Assembly: GCF_001642575.1 (NCBI RefSeq)
Contig: NZ_LXNG01000021.1
Coordinates: forward strand, 1-64,000
From: Xanthomonas floridensis
Lineage (GTDB): Bacteria > Pseudomonadota > Gammaproteobacteria > Xanthomonadales > Xanthomonadaceae
Reading direction: 5' to 3'
Length of the DNA stretch: 64,000 bases
Shown: piece by piece, positions 8,769 to 18,115 of the stretch
Layout: each line of letters begins with the position of its first letter
Position numbering within the stretch: the stretch's first letter is position 1
Notes under the pieces: generated by a model
What the model saw: only the letters and a program-made list of their open reading frames with translations
The model's database searches: none
What the model was told of the DNA's origin: nothing
Translations under genes and position numbers: made by a program

Positions 8769-9581
8769 ATGACTTCCCACCCACCCGTCGCACTGGTAAC
8801 CGGCGCCTCGTCCGGTATCGGCCTGGCGGCCGCCACCCAGCTGGCCGCGGCCGGGTACACCGTCTATGGCACCAGCCGGCGCGGTGCCGACGCCGGTGAA
8901 CGCGGATTCCCGCTGCTGGCGCTGGACGTGACCGACGACGCATCGGTGCAGTCGGCCATCGACGCACTGCACGCCCGCGAGGGACGCATCGACCTGCTGG
9001 TCAACAACGCGGGAATCGGCATCACCGGTGCCGCCGAGGAAAGTTCGATCGCGCAGGTGCGCGCGCTGTTCGACACCAACGTGTACGGTGTGGTGCGGGT
9101 AACCAATGCGGTGCTGCCGATCATGCGCGCACAGCGCAGCGGACGCATTCTCAACGTGGGCTCGGGCCTGGGCTTTATTCCGGCGCCTTTCAGTGCGTAC
9201 TACTCGGCCAGCAAACATGCGCTGGAAGGCTATTCCGAATCGCTGGATCACGAGGTGCGCGGCTTCGGCATCCGCGTAACGGTGATCGAGCCGGGCGCCA
9301 CCAGAACCGGCTTCGAGTCCAGCACCACGCCGGCAGACCGCCCGCTGTCAGCCTACGATGCATTGCGTGCCGGCTACCAGAAAGCCTACGACGCCGCGAT
9401 GGCAGTCGCCGACACACCCGACAGCGTGGCCCAGACCATCGTGCTGGCCGCAGGCGATCAACGTCCCAAGCTGCGCTATCCCTCTGGCAAGTCCGCACGC
9501 CAGGGCGCATTCGCACGTCGCTTTCTGCCGCGCGCGATGCTGGACAAGGCGCTGCACAAACAATTCGGGATGGGCAGCTAG
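8769..9581 (+). CDS. Short-chain dehydrogenase/reductase (SDR)
   Basis: This 270-residue classical SDR shows the NAD(P)-binding TGASSGIG at residues 11-18, LDVTD, the structural NNAG, and the catalytic YSASK (Tyr-x-x-x-Lys) with an upstream Ser in NVGSGLG. An Arg-rich SRRGADAGE stretch after the second strand suggests NADP preference. The start at 8769 is preceded by GAGG at about 8756. The length is typical for oxidoreductases of this group that act on small alcohols or ketones; the substrate is not predictable. It is convergent with the MFS transporter gene 125 bases downstream. Confidence 0.9.
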   Translation: MTSHPPVALVTGASSGIGLAAATQLAAAGYTVYGTSRRGADAGERGFPLLALDVTDDASVQSAIDALHAREGRIDLLVNNAGIGITGAAEESSIAQVRALFDTNVYGVVRVTNAVLPIMRAQRSGRILNVGSGLGFIPAPFSAYYSASKHALEGYSESLDHEVRGFGIRVTVIEPGATRTGFESSTTPADRPLSAYDALRAGYQKAYDAAMAVADTPDSVAQTIVLAAGDQRPKLRYPSGKSARQGAFARRFLPRAMLDKALHKQFGMGS

Positions 9582-9705
9582 CGCGCTGTGCGGCGCACGC
9601 ATCTGCGTGTGCGTTGATCAGGACCCAAGCCCCTCAACCAGGCCCCTCAACCAGGCGGGTTGTACACCTTCTGCCATCCACGGCAATGGCAGATCGGCGC
9701 ACCAC

Positions 9706-10905
9706 TCATGGCCGCAAGTGATCGCCACGGCCGGCCATCAGCGACGACGCCAGCAGCAAGACGTCGGCGCCGATGAAAGTGGCGCCGATCGACAGGCGAT
9801 CCAGCAGCAGGCCGCCCAACGCACCGCCAAGCATGATGGCGAGCTGGATCGCGGCCACCATCAGGCCGCCGCCGCTTTCCGGTGCGTCCTTCAGGCAGCG
9901 GCTGAGCCAGGTGGACCACGCGACCGGCATCGCCGAATTGAGCAGGCCCCAAGAGATCATCGCCGCTGCCAGCAACCACAGCACGTGCCCACTCAGCAGC
10001 ATCGCCAACGTCACCACGCCCAGTGCCGCCGGCACCACGGCAAGCAGGGTGAACAGCCGCTTGGGCACCCATGCGGTGGCAGCGTAGGTGCCTGCAAAAC
10101 CGGCCAGGCCCAACCCAAGCAGCAGCAATGACAGCTGCGACACATCGACATGCGCCACCGACTCCAGGAATGGGCGGAAGTAGGTAAAGGCGCAAAATGC
10201 CCCGGCAAACCCCAGCATCACCGCCAGCATTGCGCGGGCAACATAGCGGCGTTTCAACAGGCCGCCGATGTCACGCAGCGACACGCCCCCGCGTGCGGGC
10301 ATCGACGGCAGGCTGCGCCATTGCCAGGTGATGGTGAGCATGACCAATGGCACCATTGCCCAGAACACACCGCGCCAACCGATGGATGCGCCCAGATAAC
10401 TGCCCAGCGGTGCGGCGAACGCAGTGGCCACGGCATTGCCGATGTAGACAACGCCCAGAGCCTTCGGCACGGCGTACTCGGGCATGATCCGCATCACCGT
10501 GGCGGTCGCCAGCGCCCAGAAACCGCCGATGGTGACGCCGAGCAAGGCACGTGCGGCCATCAACCTGCCAAAACTGTGCGCGTTTGCGATCAGCAGCAGC
10601 GACAGCAGCATCACCGCGCTCAGACCGACCAGGACATGACGCCGATTCATGCGCGCGGACAGCGGCGCGATCAGCAGGCTGGCCGCCACCGCAAACAGCC
10701 CGGAAATCGAGATCGCCTGCCCGGCCATGCCGGGGCTGGCATGCAGATCCGCGGCAATCGGGGTGAGCAGGCTCACCGGCATGAATTCCGCTGCAATCAA
10801 CAGCGCCACGCACAGTGACATCGAACCCACCGCGCCCCAGCGCTGGCGCGGATCTGCAACCGCATCACGCGGCGCTGTGTCGGTGGCAACGGCATTGGTT
10901 GGCAT
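9706..10905 (-). CDS. nepI: MFS transporter, NepI-like (purine ribonucleoside efflux family)
   Basis: A 399-residue protein with about 12 hydrophobic segments. It matches the E. coli purine nucleoside exporter NepI in several blocks: EFMPVSLLTPIAADL, GLFAVAASLLIAPL, ARALLGVTIGGFWALATATVMR, AFCAFTYFRPF and PVAWSTWLSR. NepI exports inosine and related nucleosides or base analogues across the inner membrane. Its closeness to nucleoside hydrolase, urate and allantoate genes supports a purine-linked substrate, though MFS assignments by eye are loose and a drug-efflux role remains possible. A LysR regulator lies just upstream on the same strand. Confidence 0.8.
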   Translation of the reverse strand: MPTNAVATDTAPRDAVADPRQRWGAVGSMSLCVALLIAAEFMPVSLLTPIAADLHASPGMAGQAISISGLFAVAASLLIAPLSARMNRRHVLVGLSAVMLLSLLLIANAHSFGRLMAARALLGVTIGGFWALATATVMRIMPEYAVPKALGVVYIGNAVATAFAAPLGSYLGASIGWRGVFWAMVPLVMLTITWQWRSLPSMPARGGVSLRDIGGLLKRRYVARAMLAVMLGFAGAFCAFTYFRPFLESVAHVDVSQLSLLLLGLGLAGFAGTYAATAWVPKRLFTLLAVVPAALGVVTLAMLLSGHVLWLLAAAMISWGLLNSAMPVAWSTWLSRCLKDAPESGGGLMVAAIQLAIMLGGALGGLLLDRLSIGATFIGADVLLLASSLMAGRGDHLRP

Positions 10906-11198
10906 AACGCAGCCTCACAAGAACATGCGACGACCTCATGCCGCCGGCAAGCGCAATGGCCCGGGGCGAAGTCAGGGAGTGGAATGGCAGCCGATGCAGC
11001 GCATCGGCGTCAGCCGGCAACAGGACGAGCGCGCCGGCATGGCCGCGCTGGCGTGCGGCCTGGAGGAGGCGAAGATTACGTGGGCCGCCGCAGGCGATAA
11101 AGGTCGATCAGCCGCACGGGTCTATGAGGCGCACTCATGAGCCGTGCTTTTGTCCTGATCGGTGCGCACGCCGTTGCGTTGCGATGCCGCGCACCGCA

Positions 11199-12092
11199 TC
11201 ACCCTTTGTAACGCAGCGCGTCCAGCACCAGATTGAATGCTGGCGAAGAGTGCCGGCGGCTGGGATAGAACGCATGCAGGCCCGGCCAGGTCGGCGACCA
11301 GTCCTGCATCAGCCAACGCAGCCGCCCGGCCTCGAGATGCGGGCGCACCAGGTCTTCCTGCACGAACGCAATTCCGAAACCGTCCAGCGCCGCATCGAGC
11401 GCTTCGTAGATCCCGTTGAAGATGAGCTGCCCCTCCACGCGCACGATGACTTCGCGGCCATCTTTTTCCAGCTCCCAGGCATAGAGCCCGCCGGCGCTCT
11501 TCATGCGCAGGTTGATGCAGGTGTGGGCGGTCAGATCCTGTGGCGTGGTCGGCAACGGCCTGCGCGCAAGATAGGCAGGCGACGCCACCAGCGCCATGCG
11601 CATGTCCGGCGCGATGCGTGCGGCAATCATGTCCTTTTCCACCTGGTCGCCCAGGCGCACGCCCAGGTCGTAACGGTCGGCCACGATATCGGTCAGGCCG
11701 TTGTCCACCACCAGCTCCAGCTTGATGTCAGGGTACTGCCGTAGCAATACGGCCAGCCGCGGCCACAGGATTTCGCGCGCGGCATAGTCGGTGGCCGTGA
11801 TGCGTACGTTGCCGGCCGGGGTCTCACGCATCTCGCTCAGTGCCGACAGTGCTTCCTCGATCTCGGCGAACCGCGGTGCCACGGTCTGGATCAGGCGTTC
11901 GCCCGCCTCGGTCGGTGCCACGCTGCGGGTGGTGCGGGTGAGCAGGCGCAGCCCCAGCGTTGCTTCGAGCCCGCGGATGGTGTGGCTGAGCGCCGATTGC
12001 GACACGCCCAGCGTGGCCGCGGCACGCGTGAAGCTGCCCTCCCGCACGATGGCGATCAGCGCCAGCAGATCCTTGAAATTATCGCGTGCCAT
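11199..12092 (-). CDS. LysR-family transcriptional regulator divergent from the purine operon
   Basis: The 297-residue protein begins MARDNFKDLLALIAIVREGSFTRAAATLGVSQSALSHTIRGLE, a standard LysR winged helix (residues 1-60, quoted here by its pattern DLLALIAIVREGSF). The effector-binding domain follows, with the block GIAFVQEDLVRPHLEAG typical of the family. The start is set at the ATG whose product matches LysR N-termini; longer frames have no such match. It is divergent from the allantoate amidohydrolase operon with 320 bases between, so it is the obvious candidate regulator of urate and allantoin use. It might also control the NepI-like gene downstream. The inducer is unknown; a ureide is a reasonable guess. 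Confidence 0.88.
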   Translation of the reverse strand: MARDNFKDLLALIAIVREGSFTRAAATLGVSQSALSHTIRGLEATLGLRLLTRTTRSVAPTEAGERLIQTVAPRFAEIEEALSALSEMRETPAGNVRITATDYAAREILWPRLAVLLRQYPDIKLELVVDNGLTDIVADRYDLGVRLGDQVEKDMIAARIAPDMRMALVASPAYLARRPLPTTPQDLTAHTCINLRMKSAGGLYAWELEKDGREVIVRVEGQLIFNGIYEALDAALDGFGIAFVQEDLVRPHLEAGRLRWLMQDWSPTWPGLHAFYPSRRHSSPAFNLVLDALRYKG

Positions 12093-12412
12093 TGGTGAAT
12101 CCGATTCATGCTCCGCAGGACTGTAGCAGCCCGCCCGCGGGCTGGCGCTGGCGATCGCGAATGGGGTGGCTGGCGTGGGTTTCCTTCTCCGCAGGTCCGG
12201 CCGTCGCATGCACCGTCGCATTTTTTGCAACGCCAACCTCGAAAAAAACCGCTTTGGGGCGACACGCACCCCTTCGTATAGTCGGGACGACCGCCTTCCG
12301 TCGTGGATCGGCCCCACGCCTTCCCTTTCAAGGACGCAGCCATGTTCCCTTCCGCCACGGCGTTGGTCCTGCCGCATGCAATGCATCCAGACCCTCCCCG
12401 CCGGGCGTGCAC
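12093..12412. promoter_or_regulatory. Divergent control region between the LysR gene and the purine operon
   Basis: These 320 bases hold no gene. A perfect inverted repeat, CAGCCCGC-CC-GCGGGCTG, lies at 12127-12144, close to the LysR start. Two short A/T-rich tracts (around 12222 and 12243) are unusual in this GC-rich sequence and may mark the operon promoter. No promoter box could be assigned with confidence. Confidence 0.45.
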
Positions 12413-13684
12413 ATGCTGAGCGCGGCGGTTGCCACCGCTCAGGCGGCGTCCGGCGCGCGGGCGGTGGCGCGTTGCGACGAGCTGGGCGCGGCTCCTTTCA
12501 GCGACACGCCCGGCGGACTGTTCCGCGCCTGGCTCAGCCCGGCGCACCGCGCCGCCGTCGCGCAGGTGGGCGACTGGATGCGCCAGGCCGGCATGCAGGT
12601 GCGTCTGGACGCGGCGGCAAACCTGATCGGCCGCTACGACGGCACCCATGCCGACGCACCGGCGCTGCTGATCGGCAGCCATCTGGACAGCGTGCGCGAT
12701 GCCGGCCGCTACGACGGCCCGCTCGGCATCCTGCTCGGCATCGAATGCGTGGCCGCACTGCAGGCGCAAGCGCGGCGCTTGCCATTCGCCATCGAAGTCA
12801 TCGCGTTCGGCGACGAAGAGGGTTCGCGCTTTCCCGCCTCCATGTTCTGCAGCCGCGCGGTGGCCGGCACGCTCGACCCGACCACGTTGGCGGTGAGCGA
12901 CGCCGCCGGCATCGACGTCGCCAGCGCGCTGGCGCAATGGGATCTGGACATCGCGCAGATCCACCACGCCGCGCGCGCGCCGGGCAGCGTGCTGGCGTAC
13001 GTGGAGACCCATATCGAACAAGGCCCGGTGCTCGAGGCCGAAGGCCTGCCGGTGGGTATTGTTACTGCGATCGCCGCACAACGGCGGTTTGCGCTGCGGT
13101 TTGAAGGCCGCGCCGGGCATGCCGGGACCACCACGATGGCGCTGCGTCGCGATGCCTTGAGCGCCGCAGCCGAAGCATTGCTGGCAATCGAACGCATCGC
13201 GCGCGAGGGCAGCGACGATCTGGTCGCCACCGTCGGCAAGCTGCAGCTCGCACCCGGCGCCGTCAACGTGGTGCCCGGCCGCGTGGACTGCACGCTGGAC
13301 GTGCGCGCCGGCGATGACGCCACCCGCGACGCCGCGGTGCGTGCCATCGAACACGCACTGGCGCGCATCGGTGCGGCGCGTGGCATCGCCATTGCCATCG
13401 AGCCGCTGCAGACGCTGGCCGCCAGCCCCTGCGCACCAGCGCTGATGACCCGGCTCGAACACGCCGTCGCCGCGCAAGGCATCGCCCCCCGGCGGCTGGT
13501 CTCCGGCGCCGGCCACGATGCAATGACGATGGCCGCGCTCTGCCCGACTGCCATCCTGTTCGTGCGCTGCGCCGGCGGCGTCAGCCATCATCCGGACGAA
13601 CACGTCGACCCGGCCGACGCCGAGGTCGCCCTGGCTGTCATGCGCCACTTCATCGAACACCTGGGAGACCCCCTTGTCACCTGA
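12413..13684 (+). CDS. allC: Allantoate amidohydrolase (M20 family)
   Basis: This enzyme converts allantoate to ureidoglycine, CO2 and ammonia using two metal ions. The 423-residue product has the M20 metal ligands in GSHLDSVRDAGRYDGPLG (His, Asp), GDEEGSRFP (Glu), ETHIEQGPVLE (His) and a C-terminal GGVSHHPDE (His). GAGHDAMTMA is also family-typical. ATG 12413 is chosen because similarity begins soon after; a GTG at 12407 is a near-equal alternative. The 3' end overlaps the next gene by 11 bases. It is the first gene of the seven-gene purine operon and feeds ureidoglycine to the aminotransferase that follows. Confidence 0.9.
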   Translation: MLSAAVATAQAASGARAVARCDELGAAPFSDTPGGLFRAWLSPAHRAAVAQVGDWMRQAGMQVRLDAAANLIGRYDGTHADAPALLIGSHLDSVRDAGRYDGPLGILLGIECVAALQAQARRLPFAIEVIAFGDEEGSRFPASMFCSRAVAGTLDPTTLAVSDAAGIDVASALAQWDLDIAQIHHAARAPGSVLAYVETHIEQGPVLEAEGLPVGIVTAIAAQRRFALRFEGRAGHAGTTTMALRRDALSAAAEALLAIERIAREGSDDLVATVGKLQLAPGAVNVVPGRVDCTLDVRAGDDATRDAAVRAIEHALARIGAARGIAIAIEPLQTLAASPCAPALMTRLEHAVAAQGIAPRRLVSGAGHDAMTMAALCPTAILFVRCAGGVSHHPDEHVDPADAEVALAVMRHFIEHLGDPLVT

Positions 13685-14930
13685 CCTGCGTCACCTGCAC
13701 ACCTTCGCCGAACTCGATCCGCCACAACGCCTGTTGATGGGGCCGGGCCCGGTCAATGCGCATCCGCGCGTGCTGCGCGCGATGGCGGCCGATCTGCTGG
13801 GCCAGTTCGACCCGGAAATGACCAGCTACATGAACGAGGTGATGGCGCTGTACCGACCCTTGTTCGGCACGGACAATCGCTGGACGTTTCTGGTCGACGG
13901 CACCGCGCGTGCCGGCATCGAAGCGGCACTGGTGTCGCTGGTGCAACCGGGCGACCGCGTGCTGGTGATCAACTTCGGCCGCTTCGGCCTGTTGCTCACC
14001 GAAATCCTGCAACGCCTGGGCGCCGACGTGCACAGCGTGGAGGCGCCATGGGGCGAGGTGGTGCCGTTGGACGCGATTGCCGAAGCCATCGAGCGCGTGG
14101 CCCCCAAACTGGTGGCCACCGTGCACGGCGACACCTCCACCACCATGGCGCAGCCGCTCGACGGCCTGGGCGCGCTGTGCCGCAAGGCCGGCGCGCTGAG
14201 TTACGTGGATGCCACCGCCACCATCGGCGGCATGGAGATCGCCAGCGATCGCTGGGACGTGGACGTGGTGACCGGCGGCCTGCAGAAATGCCTGGGCGGG
14301 CCGTCCGGTTCGGCACCGATCACCGTGTCCAACGCGGCAGCCGAGGCGATCTTCGCGCGCCGCCATGTCGAACGCGGCATCGTGCGCGAGGACATCGTCA
14401 ACGGCCGCGGGCCGCGCATCGCCTCGAATTATTTCGACCTGGCGATGATCATGGATTACTGGTCGGACAAGCGCCTCAACCACCACACCGAAGCCACCAC
14501 CATGCTGTACGGCGCCCGCGAATGCGCACGCGTCGCGCTGCAGGAAGGCCTGCACGCACGCGTCGCGCGCCACGCCGCTGCCGGCCGCGCGGTGAGCGCA
14601 GGGGTGCGCGCGATGGGCCTGGAGGTGTTCGGCAGCGATGCGTATCGCATGACCAATGTCACCGGCGTGGTGATCCCGCCGGGCATCGACAACGACGCCG
14701 TGCGCCGGCGCATGCGCGAGGATTTCGAGATCGAGATCGGCACCGCCTTCGGCCCGCTGCAAGGCAGGATCTGGCGTATCGGCGCGATGGGCTACAACGC
14801 GATGAAGCACAAGGTGCTGATCACCCTGGCCGCGCTGGAAGCGGTGCTGCGCGCCGAAGGCTACGCCTGCACGCCAGGGCTGGCGGTGGAAGCCGCACTG
14901 GCGGCTTGGCATGCGGAGCCGGCTGCATGA
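13674..14930 (+). CDS. pucG: (S)-ureidoglycine-glyoxylate aminotransferase (TTG start)
   Basis: A 418-residue class V PLP aminotransferase. It has the N-terminal MGPGPVNAHPRVL block, VDGTARAGIEAALVSL, HGDTSTTMAQPL, and the PLP lysine at residue 205 in GGLQKCLGGPSGSAP, matching PucG. PucG moves the amino group of ureidoglycine to glyoxylate, giving oxalurate and glycine. The start is a TTG at 13674, inside the last codons of allC, with GGGAGA just upstream at suitable distance; no ATG earlier than residue 22 fits. Stop and next start overlap (ATGA). The product oxalurate links this operon to the HpxY/HpxW genes at 1933-4973. Confidence 0.9.
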   Translation: MSPDLRHLHTFAELDPPQRLLMGPGPVNAHPRVLRAMAADLLGQFDPEMTSYMNEVMALYRPLFGTDNRWTFLVDGTARAGIEAALVSLVQPGDRVLVINFGRFGLLLTEILQRLGADVHSVEAPWGEVVPLDAIAEAIERVAPKLVATVHGDTSTTMAQPLDGLGALCRKAGALSYVDATATIGGMEIASDRWDVDVVTGGLQKCLGGPSGSAPITVSNAAAEAIFARRHVERGIVREDIVNGRGPRIASNYFDLAMIMDYWSDKRLNHHTEATTMLYGARECARVALQEGLHARVARHAAAGRAVSAGVRAMGLEVFGSDAYRMTNVTGVVIPPGIDNDAVRRRMREDFEIEIGTAFGPLQGRIWRIGAMGYNAMKHKVLITLAALEAVLRAEGYACTPGLAVEAALAAWHAEPAA

Positions 14931-15817
14931 ACACAGCGCGCGACCTGGTTGGCTACGGCGCCACACCGCCGCCTGCGCAGTGGCCGGGTGGCGCGCGCAT
15001 CGCGGTGCAGTTCGTCATCAACTACGAGGAAGGCGCGGAAAACTGCGTGCTCAACGGCGATGCCGGCTCGGAGGCGTTTCTGTCGGAAATGGTCGGCGCG
15101 CAAGCGCAGCCCGGCGCACGCGCCATGGCCATGGAAAGCCTGTACGAGTACGGCAGCCGCGCCGGGTTCTGGCGGCTGCACCGGTTGTTCGCCGTGCGCG
15201 GCGTGCCGGTGACCGTGTTCGGCGTTGCGAACGCGCTGGCTGCCAATCCGGAAGCAGTGGCCGCGATGCAGGCCGCCGACTGGGAAATCGCCAGCCACGG
15301 GCTGCGCTGGATCGACTACCAACATATCGACGAGGCCACCGAGCGCGCGCATATCGCGCAGGCCATCGCGGTGCATACCCAGGTCACCGGCAGCCGCCCG
15401 CTGGGCTGGTACCAGGGCCGCACCAGCCCCAACACCGCGCGCCTGATCGCCGAAGAAGGCGGCTTTGTCTACGACGCCGACAGCTATGCCGACGATGTGC
15501 CGTATTACGACGCCCGCCATGGCCGCACGCAGTTGATCGTTCCGTACACGCTGGATGCCAACGACATGAAATTCGTCGCCTATAACGGGTTTGCCGATGG
15601 CGAGCCGTTCTTTCGCTATCTGCGCGATGGCTTCGAGCAGTTGCGTAGCGAAGGCGGGCGCATGCTCTCGATCGGCCTGCACGGACGCATCGCCGGCAAG
15701 CCGGCGCGTACCGCGGCGCTAGCTCGCTTCGTCGATCATGTGCTGGCCAGCGGCGATGCATGGGTGGCGCGGCGCATCGATATCGCACGCCATTGGCTGC
15801 AGGTGCATCCGGCATGA
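14927..15817 (+). CDS. puuE: Allantoinase PuuE (polysaccharide deacetylase-like)
   Basis: The 296-residue product is a PuuE-type allantoinase: an NodB-like fold that hydrolyses allantoin to allantoate, unrelated to the metal-dependent AllB amidohydrolases. Supporting blocks are VQFVINYEEGAEN, YEYGSRAGFWRLHRLF, WEIASHGLRWIDYQ, GWYQGRTSPNTARL, YDADSYADDVPYY and SIGLHGRIAGKPAR. The ATG at 14927 overlaps the pucG stop (ATGA) and its own stop overlaps the hpxZ start the same way, so expression is coupled. Length is slightly under the usual 300-310 residues. Confidence 0.92.
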   Translation: MNTARDLVGYGATPPPAQWPGGARIAVQFVINYEEGAENCVLNGDAGSEAFLSEMVGAQAQPGARAMAMESLYEYGSRAGFWRLHRLFAVRGVPVTVFGVANALAANPEAVAAMQAADWEIASHGLRWIDYQHIDEATERAHIAQAIAVHTQVTGSRPLGWYQGRTSPNTARLIAEEGGFVYDADSYADDVPYYDARHGRTQLIVPYTLDANDMKFVAYNGFADGEPFFRYLRDGFEQLRSEGGRMLSIGLHGRIAGKPARTAALARFVDHVLASGDAWVARRIDIARHWLQVHPA

Positions 15818-16209
15818 GCATCGCCCCTGCCGACATCGATCTGCCCGAGGTGATCGCCCAGGTGACTGACGCCTTTCATGCCTACGAGCGCGCATTGATG
15901 CGCGATGACATCGCTGCAATGGATGCGCTGTTCCACGCCGCGCCCAGCACCGTGCGTTACGGCGTGGGCGAGGTGCTGTACGGCATCGATGCCATCCGCG
16001 CGTTCCGGATCGGCCGCGGCGGCTCGCCACAACGCCAGCTCGTGCACGTGGAAGTGCACAGCTACGGCCGCGACCATGCGACCACGCATGCCGAATTCGA
16101 GCGCGATGGCAGCAGCGCGCGCGGCCGCCAGAGCCAGAGCTGGGTGCGCTTTGCCGACGGCTGGAAAGTGGTGGCCGCGCATGTTTCGCTGCAAGGCACC
16201 CACGCATGA
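15814..16209 (+). CDS. hpxZ: Oxalurate catabolism protein HpxZ (AtzH-like, SnoaL fold)
   Basis: This 131-residue protein belongs to the HpxZ/AtzH-like group (DUF3225, a SnoaL/NTF2-type fold). Visible are FHAYERALMRDDIAAMDALFH, RYGVGEVLYGIDAIRAFR and QSQSWVRFADGWKVVAAHVS, all typical. In Klebsiella hpxZ lies with hpxW, hpxX and hpxY; its biochemical role in oxalurate breakdown is not firmly known. Here it sits inside the urate/allantoin operon, overlapping its neighbours by ATGA, while the HpxY- and HpxW-like genes are about 11 kb upstream. The same enzyme set is therefore split over two loci. Confidence 0.9.
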   Translation: MSIAPADIDLPEVIAQVTDAFHAYERALMRDDIAAMDALFHAAPSTVRYGVGEVLYGIDAIRAFRIGRGGSPQRQLVHVEVHSYGRDHATTHAEFERDGSSARGRQSQSWVRFADGWKVVAAHVSLQGTHA

Positions 16210-16697
16210 ACGTGGCCGACGATCCGGTGCTGGACGATGCCGCCTTCGTGGCGCGGTATCGCGCGTTGTTCGAGCATTCGCCATGGGTGGTGGAGCGCGC
16301 CGCGCGCCGTCGCCCGTTCGAGGATGTATATCGCGGCTTGATGCAGGTGGTGTTCGATGCATCGCTGCAAGATCAGGTGGCGTTGATTCGCGCGCATCCG
16401 GAGCTGGCCGGCAAGGCGGCGATCGACCGCACGCTCACTGCCGCCTCGGCTGCCGAGCAGGCATCGGCAGGTCTGGACCGGTTGAGCGAAGACGAATTCA
16501 AACGCTTCCATGCACTCAACCAGGCCTATCGCCAGCGTTTCGGTTTCCCGTTCGTGATCTGCGTAAGGCTGCATGACAAGGCCGGCATCCTGGCCGCGCT
16601 GGAGCAGCGCCTGGGTGCCTCGCGCGACGCCGAGATCGCCACCGCCCTCGCCGAGATCGGCAAGATCGTCCACCTGCGCCTGGAGGCACTGCCATGA
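16206..16697 (+). CDS. uraD: OHCU decarboxylase
   Basis: The 163-residue product is 2-oxo-4-hydroxy-4-carboxy-5-ureidoimidazoline decarboxylase, which makes (S)-allantoin from the HIU hydrolase product. Conserved features are FVARYRALFEHSPWVVERA, the catalytic His in IRAHPELAGKAA, the SAGLDRLSEDEFKRFHALNQAYRQRFGFPFVICVR region (residues 85-120, with the family's Glu and Arg) and a C-terminal EIATALAEIGKIVHLRL. It overlaps hpxZ before it and the urate hydroxylase gene after it by ATGA. Confidence 0.93.
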   Translation: MNVADDPVLDDAAFVARYRALFEHSPWVVERAARRRPFEDVYRGLMQVVFDASLQDQVALIRAHPELAGKAAIDRTLTAASAAEQASAGLDRLSEDEFKRFHALNQAYRQRFGFPFVICVRLHDKAGILAALEQRLGASRDAEIATALAEIGKIVHLRLEALP

Positions 16698-18115
16698 GCC
16701 TGGCCCAACTCGAACGCGCGCTCGCCCACGACCTGCAATGCCTGGCCCATGGCGGCGAGGCCTGGGTGCAACCGCGCGTGCATCCGGCAGGCCACGTGTA
16801 CGACGTGGTGATCGTCGGCGCCGGCCAGAGCGGCCTGGGCGCGGCCTTCGCGCTGCAACGCGAGCGCGTGCACAACGTGCTGGTCATCGACGAAAATCCC
16901 GCCGGACAGGAAGGCCCGTGGGTGACGTACGCACGCATGCAGACGCTGCGCACGCCAAAGCAGATCACCTCGATCGACCTGGGCGTGCCCTCGCTGACCT
17001 TCCGTGCGTGGTGGGAGGCGCAACACGGCAGCGCCGCCTGGGACGCGCTGGACAAGATTCCGCGCGGCAGCTGGATGGACTATCTGCGCTGGTACCGCGC
17101 GGCGCTGCGGCTGCCGGTGCGCAACGCCACGCAGCTGGCGCGCGTCGAACCCGACATCGCGCCCGGCATCCACCGTTTGCATCTGACGATGGGCGCGCCG
17201 CTGCTGACCCGCAAGCTGATCCTGGCCACCGGCATCCAGGGCGGTGGCCAGTGGGTGGTGCCGGACTGGATCGGCCGGGCCCTGCCCACCCACCGCTACG
17301 CACACACCTCAAGCCACATCGACTTCGCCGCACTGGCCGGCAAGCGTGTGGGCATCCTGGGCGGCGGCGCTTCGGCGTTCGACAACGCCTGTTTCGCGCT
17401 GGACCAAGGTGTCGCCAGTGCCGAGGTGTTCGTGCGTCGCAGCGAGCTGCCGCGCATCAACCCGTTCCGCCACATGGAACAGGCCGGCATCATTCCGCGC
17501 TTCCTGACCCTGCCCGATGCGGACAAGTACCGGATGATGGCCAGCTTCTTCGCACACAACCAACCGCCCACCAACGACACCTTCCAGCGTGCCTGCGCGC
17601 ATGCCGGCTTTGCGCTGCATCTGGGTGCGCCGTGGCTGGAGGTGGCCGAGCGCGACGGCGCGGTGGTGGTACGCACCCCGCACGGCGAACACCGCTTCGA
17701 TTTCCTGGCCGTGGCCACCGGCCTGGTCACCGACCCGCAGCTGCGCCCGGAGCTGGCCGCGCTGTCCGGGCGCATCGCCTGCTGGGCCGACCGCTACCAG
17801 CCACCGCCGGGCCAGGCCAACCCGGTGCTGGATGCGCATCCCTACCTGGGGCCGGGCTTCGAGCTGCTGCCGCGCACGCCCGACGACGCCGCGCTGCTGC
17901 ACGGGTTGTTCGCCTTCAATTATTCGGCGCTGATCAACCACGGCCCGTCGGCCGCGGCACTGTCCGGGCTCAAGGTCGCACTGCCACGGCTGGGGCGGGC
18001 GGTGGCCGACCAGCTGTTCCTGGACGACCGTCAGGCCATCGTCGACCGCTATCTGGCCTACGACCAGCCCGAATTCGTCGGCCAGTGGCCGCAACCGACC
18101 CGGGCGGTGGCATGA
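16694..18115 (+). CDS. hpyO: FAD-dependent urate hydroxylase, HpyO type
   Basis: This 473-residue flavoprotein has an FAD-binding Rossmann motif VVIVGAGQSGLGAA near residue 38, an ENPAGQEGPWVTYARM block and a second dinucleotide motif VGILGGGASAFDNA near residue 217 for NAD(P)H. It is not similar to HpxO or cofactor-free uricase. The X. campestris protein HpyO is, as I recall, a characterised FAD-dependent urate hydroxylase making 5-hydroxyisourate. The position between uraD and uraH, with ATGA overlaps on both sides, strongly supports this role as the entry step of the operon. Confidence 0.88.
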   Translation: MSLAQLERALAHDLQCLAHGGEAWVQPRVHPAGHVYDVVIVGAGQSGLGAAFALQRERVHNVLVIDENPAGQEGPWVTYARMQTLRTPKQITSIDLGVPSLTFRAWWEAQHGSAAWDALDKIPRGSWMDYLRWYRAALRLPVRNATQLARVEPDIAPGIHRLHLTMGAPLLTRKLILATGIQGGGQWVVPDWIGRALPTHRYAHTSSHIDFAALAGKRVGILGGGASAFDNACFALDQGVASAEVFVRRSELPRINPFRHMEQAGIIPRFLTLPDADKYRMMASFFAHNQPPTNDTFQRACAHAGFALHLGAPWLEVAERDGAVVVRTPHGEHRFDFLAVATGLVTDPQLRPELAALSGRIACWADRYQPPPGQANPVLDAHPYLGPGFELLPRTPDDAALLHGLFAFNYSALINHGPSAAALSGLKVALPRLGRAVADQLFLDDRQAIVDRYLAYDQPEFVGQWPQPTRAVA

